From Pseudomonas sp. Bout1 (GTDB lineage Bacteria > Pseudomonadota > Gammaproteobacteria > Pseudomonadales > Pseudomonadaceae): DNA of 64,000 nucleotides. Position 1 is the first letter of the stretch, and every line of letters begins with the position of its first letter. Location: assembly GCF_034314165.1 (NCBI RefSeq), contig NZ_JAVIWK010000001.1, forward strand, positions 1,875,001 to 1,939,000, written 5' to 3'. Below are positions 62,226-64,000 of the stretch, piece by piece. A program made the translations under genes and the position numbers. The notes under the pieces are model-generated. The model saw nothing but the letters and a program-made list of their open reading frames with translations, was not told the DNA's origin and did not search any database.

Positions 62226-62960
62226 TCAGCCGTCGAGCGAGCCGCCAGCGAGTGCGCAGAGCTGGATCGGGTCGAGGATGTGCACTTCCTTGCCTTCGGC
62301 CGCAATCAACTCGTTCTGCTGGAAGCGGGTGAACACCCGGGACACGGTTTCTACCGCCAGGCCCAGGTAGTTACCGATTTCGTTGCGCGACATGCTCAGG
62401 CGAAACTGGTTGGCCGAGAACCCTCGGGCACGAAAGCGCGCGGAGAGGTTGACCAGGAAGGTGGCGATCCGCTCATCGGCGGTTTTCTTCGACAGCAGCA
62501 GCATCATCTGCTGGTCGTCACGAATCTCACGGCTCATCACGCGCATCAACTGGCGGCGCAATTGCGGCAACTGCAGGGCCAATTCATCCAGGCGCTCGAA
62601 CGGGATCTCACACACCGAGGTGGTTTCCAGGGCCTGGGCCGATACCGGGTGAATCTCGGTGTCCATGCCCGATAGCCCTACCAACTCGCTCGGCAGGTGG
62701 AAACCGGTGATCTGCTCTTCGCCGCCATCGCTCAGGCTAAAGGTTTTCAACGCGCCAGAGCGTACTGCATAAACGGAGTCGAACTTGTCGCCCTGGCGAA
62801 ACAGGAACTCGCCTTTTTTCAGCGGGCGACCGCGTTTAACGATCTCGTCCAGCGCTTCCATGTCTTCCAAATTCAACGAAAGTGGCAGGCAGAGGGGGGC
62901 CAGGCTGCAATCCTTGCAATGAGCCTGGCTATGAGCGCGCAGTTTAACTGGCTCGGACAT
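62226..62960 (-). CDS. anr: Anr, oxygen-sensing FNR-type global regulator
   Basis: A 244-residue CRP/FNR protein that holds an oxygen-labile 4Fe-4S cluster and switches on low-oxygen genes. The N-terminal cysteines C15, C18 and C24 ([11 protein letters not shown]) and a fourth in TTSVCEIPF supply the cluster ligands. A cyclic-nucleotide-type fold follows (~28-150), a dimer helix, and a C-terminal HTH (~165-235) whose recognition helix [13 protein letters not shown] has the E-xx-SR pattern for TTGAT half-sites. It sits near hemN, a typical Anr target, with one small gene between. Confidence 0.96.
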   Translation of the reverse strand: MSEPVKLRAHSQAHCKDCSLAPLCLPLSLNLEDMEALDEIVKRGRPLKKGEFLFRQGDKFDSVYAVRSGALKTFSLSDGGEEQITGFHLPSELVGLSGMDTEIHPVSAQALETTSVCEIPFERLDELALQLPQLRRQLMRVMSREIRDDQQMMLLLSKKTADERIATFLVNLSARFRARGFSANQFRLSMSRNEIGNYLGLAVETVSRVFTRFQQNELIAAEGKEVHILDPIQLCALAGGSLDG

Positions 62961-63114
62961 TTCTTAAATCCTTGTGGGAAAACACACATAAGACGTAAGG
63001 GTACCGCACTGGGGGATGATCCGACCAGCATGTACAAAAAAGCAGCAACGGTATAAAGGAAGTTGTGTCGAGGCCGATACAAGGTTGTCACCCCACGAGC
63101 CGGAGGCTCAGATC

Positions 63115-63591
63115 ATGCTTTCCATTGGCGCAACCAACCCTGCCATCGTTTCTTCGCTGACCGTGCCTGATGCGAAGAAAGACACTGCCGTAGACGATAA
63201 AGATACAGCGTCTGTTACCGATCCGGCCACCAACACCAAACCCCAGGGTTTAGTGGTGGACATCTCCGGGGCGGGGCTGAAAGCCTCCAAGGCGAGCACC
63301 AACTCCAACAAGGATATTGACGACAGCAACCTGAAAGACAACATCAAGCAGCTGTTGAAAATGATTCGCGAGATGAAAAAGCAGCTCGCCGAGAAGATGG
63401 CTCAACTCTCTGCTGCCATGGCCGACACTGCCATGAGCCCCCAGGCTCGGCGCGCCAAAGTCGCCTCCCTGCAGAGCGATGTGGCTGCATTGCAGTCCGG
63501 CTTGATGACTGCCCAATCGCAGTTGACCAAGGCCTTGAAAAACGAGTCGCCTGAGTCCCAGATGGAAGCGATGGCCCTGCTGGCGAAGTAA
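63115..63591 (+). CDS. small alpha-helical hypothetical protein between anr and hemN
   Basis: A 158-residue protein of unknown function. The N-terminal third is Ser/Thr/Asp-rich and probably disordered (DKDTASVTDPATNTKPQ). From about residue 70 it is a continuous amphipathic helix with heptad-like spacing (LKDNIKQLLKMIREMKKQLAEKMAQLSAAMAD ... VAALQSGLMTAQSQLTKAL), likely a coiled coil. No signal peptide, membrane segment or cysteine is seen. ATG 63115 follows CGGAGG. P. aeruginosa also has a hypothetical gene at this place. It diverges from anr over 154 bases and ends five bases before the hemN stop. Confidence 0.75.
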   Translation: MLSIGATNPAIVSSLTVPDAKKDTAVDDKDTASVTDPATNTKPQGLVVDISGAGLKASKASTNSNKDIDDSNLKDNIKQLLKMIREMKKQLAEKMAQLSAAMADTAMSPQARRAKVASLQSDVAALQSGLMTAQSQLTKALKNESPESQMEAMALLAK

Positions 63592-63596
63592 CAGGC

Positions 63597-64000
63597 TCAG
63601 ATCACTCGCGAAAATCGCTGCCGGTTCTGGTGCTCCAGATAGGCATCGAACACCATGCACACCGAGCGCACCAGCAGGCGCCCCGCCGGCAAGACGCGGA
63701 TGCCCTGCGGGTTGAGTTCGATCAGGCCGTCCTCTGTCATCGCCTGCAACTGCGGCCAGATTTCGTCGAAATACCCGCGAAAATCGATATTGAAGGCCTG
63801 TTCGATCTTTTCGAATGCCAGGCTGAAATTGCAGATCAACTGCTGGATCACTTCCCGTCGCAGCCGGTCATCGGTGGTGCATAACAAGCCACGGCTGGTG
63901 GCCAGTTGCGCGCCGGCGAGGGCGTTCTGGTAGTGGTTCAGGTCGCTGCTGTTCTGGCAGTACAAATCGCCAATCTGGCTGATCGCCGACACCCCAAGCC
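63597..64000 (-). CDS. hemN: oxygen-independent coproporphyrinogen III oxidase, C-terminal part (5' end outside window)
   Basis: Last part of the radical-SAM haem-synthesis enzyme that oxidatively decarboxylates coproporphyrinogen III without oxygen. The frame runs off the right edge. The visible ~134 residues hold the GVSAISQIGDLYCQN segment near the substrate site and the HemN C-terminal domain (RGLLCTTDDRLRREVIQQLICNFSLAFEKIEQAFNIDF ... GIRVLPAGRLLVRSVCMVFDAYL). The radical-SAM CxxxCxxC motif lies outside. Proximity to anr fits its known control by low oxygen. Confidence 0.93.
   Translation of the reverse strand, partial: LGVSAISQIGDLYCQNSSDLNHYQNALAGAQLATSRGLLCTTDDRLRREVIQQLICNFSLAFEKIEQAFNIDFRGYFDEIWPQLQAMTEDGLIELNPQGIRVLPAGRLLVRSVCMVFDAYLEHQNRQRFSRVI

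Overview
The window is a chromosomal segment of a Pseudomonas, most likely of the P. fluorescens group. This rests on recognisable Pseudomonas gene blocks, GC-rich codon use and intergenic REP/REPIN elements typical of that group. The gene orders follow the P. aeruginosa chromosome closely: ppsA-esterase-rraA-cmaX-crfX-cmpX-sigX-oprF, cobA-nasA-nirD-nirB-kinase-narK-nasT-nasS, pyrD-rmf-rlmL-dacB-yggL, guaD-xdhCBA, smc-zipA-ligA, ffs, dnaX-ybaB-recR, and apt-anr-hemN. No phage, insertion sequence, CRISPR array, tRNA or rRNA gene was seen.

Region 1 (1-6270) holds the end of ppsA, an alpha/beta hydrolase, rraA, and the envelope block cmaX-crfX-cmpX-sigX-oprF, where an ECF sigma factor sits directly upstream of the major porin gene. 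Region 2 (6286-18561) is a complete assimilatory nitrate module on the minus strand: nasS-nasT (sensor and ANTAR antiterminator), narK plus a fused PP2C phosphatase/Ser-Thr kinase, and nirB-nirD-nasA-cobA (nitrite reductase, nitrate reductase, sirohaem methylase). Each of the three transcription units begins with a -24/-12 (sigma-54) promoter, followed by a leader RNA with two hexaloop hairpins (A at loop position 1, G at position 4) and an intrinsic terminator that overlaps the second hairpin. This is the expected target of the NasT protein encoded here, and nasST appears to control itself in the same way. A 751-bp nested palindrome separates nasT from narK.

Region 3 (18659-21090) holds three genes that look like an isolated piece of an SPI-1-type type III secretion locus: an InvG-like secretin, a protein consisting only of a HilA-like DNA-binding domain, and an IagB-like lytic transglycosylase. 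No export apparatus, needle or effector gene accompanies them. Region 4 (21177-30050) is housekeeping (pyrD, rmf, rlmL, dacB, yggL) plus a CHASE/PAS/GGDEF diguanylate cyclase. Region 5 (30106-38632) is purine catabolism: a BenE-family transporter, a GntR regulator, and a guaD-xdhCBA operon preceded by two identical-spacing TGAC-N6-GTCA boxes.

Region 6 (38817-48150) carries a GntR regulator abutting smc, then zipA, ligA, a zinc-ribbon metallopeptidase and the 4.5S SRP RNA. Region 7 (48346-55578) is accessory: LysR/EamA pair, a VOC-fold gene that appears frameshifted, an XRE regulator, an Aer-like chemoreceptor with a PAS-GGDEF-EAL protein, and a periplasmic solute-binding-like protein. Region 8 (55712-64000) is dnaX-ybaB, a CurA-like oxidoreductase, recR, an acyl-CoA dehydrogenase, apt, anr, a small helical protein and the end of hemN. 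All assignments come from reading the sequence; no database search was run.
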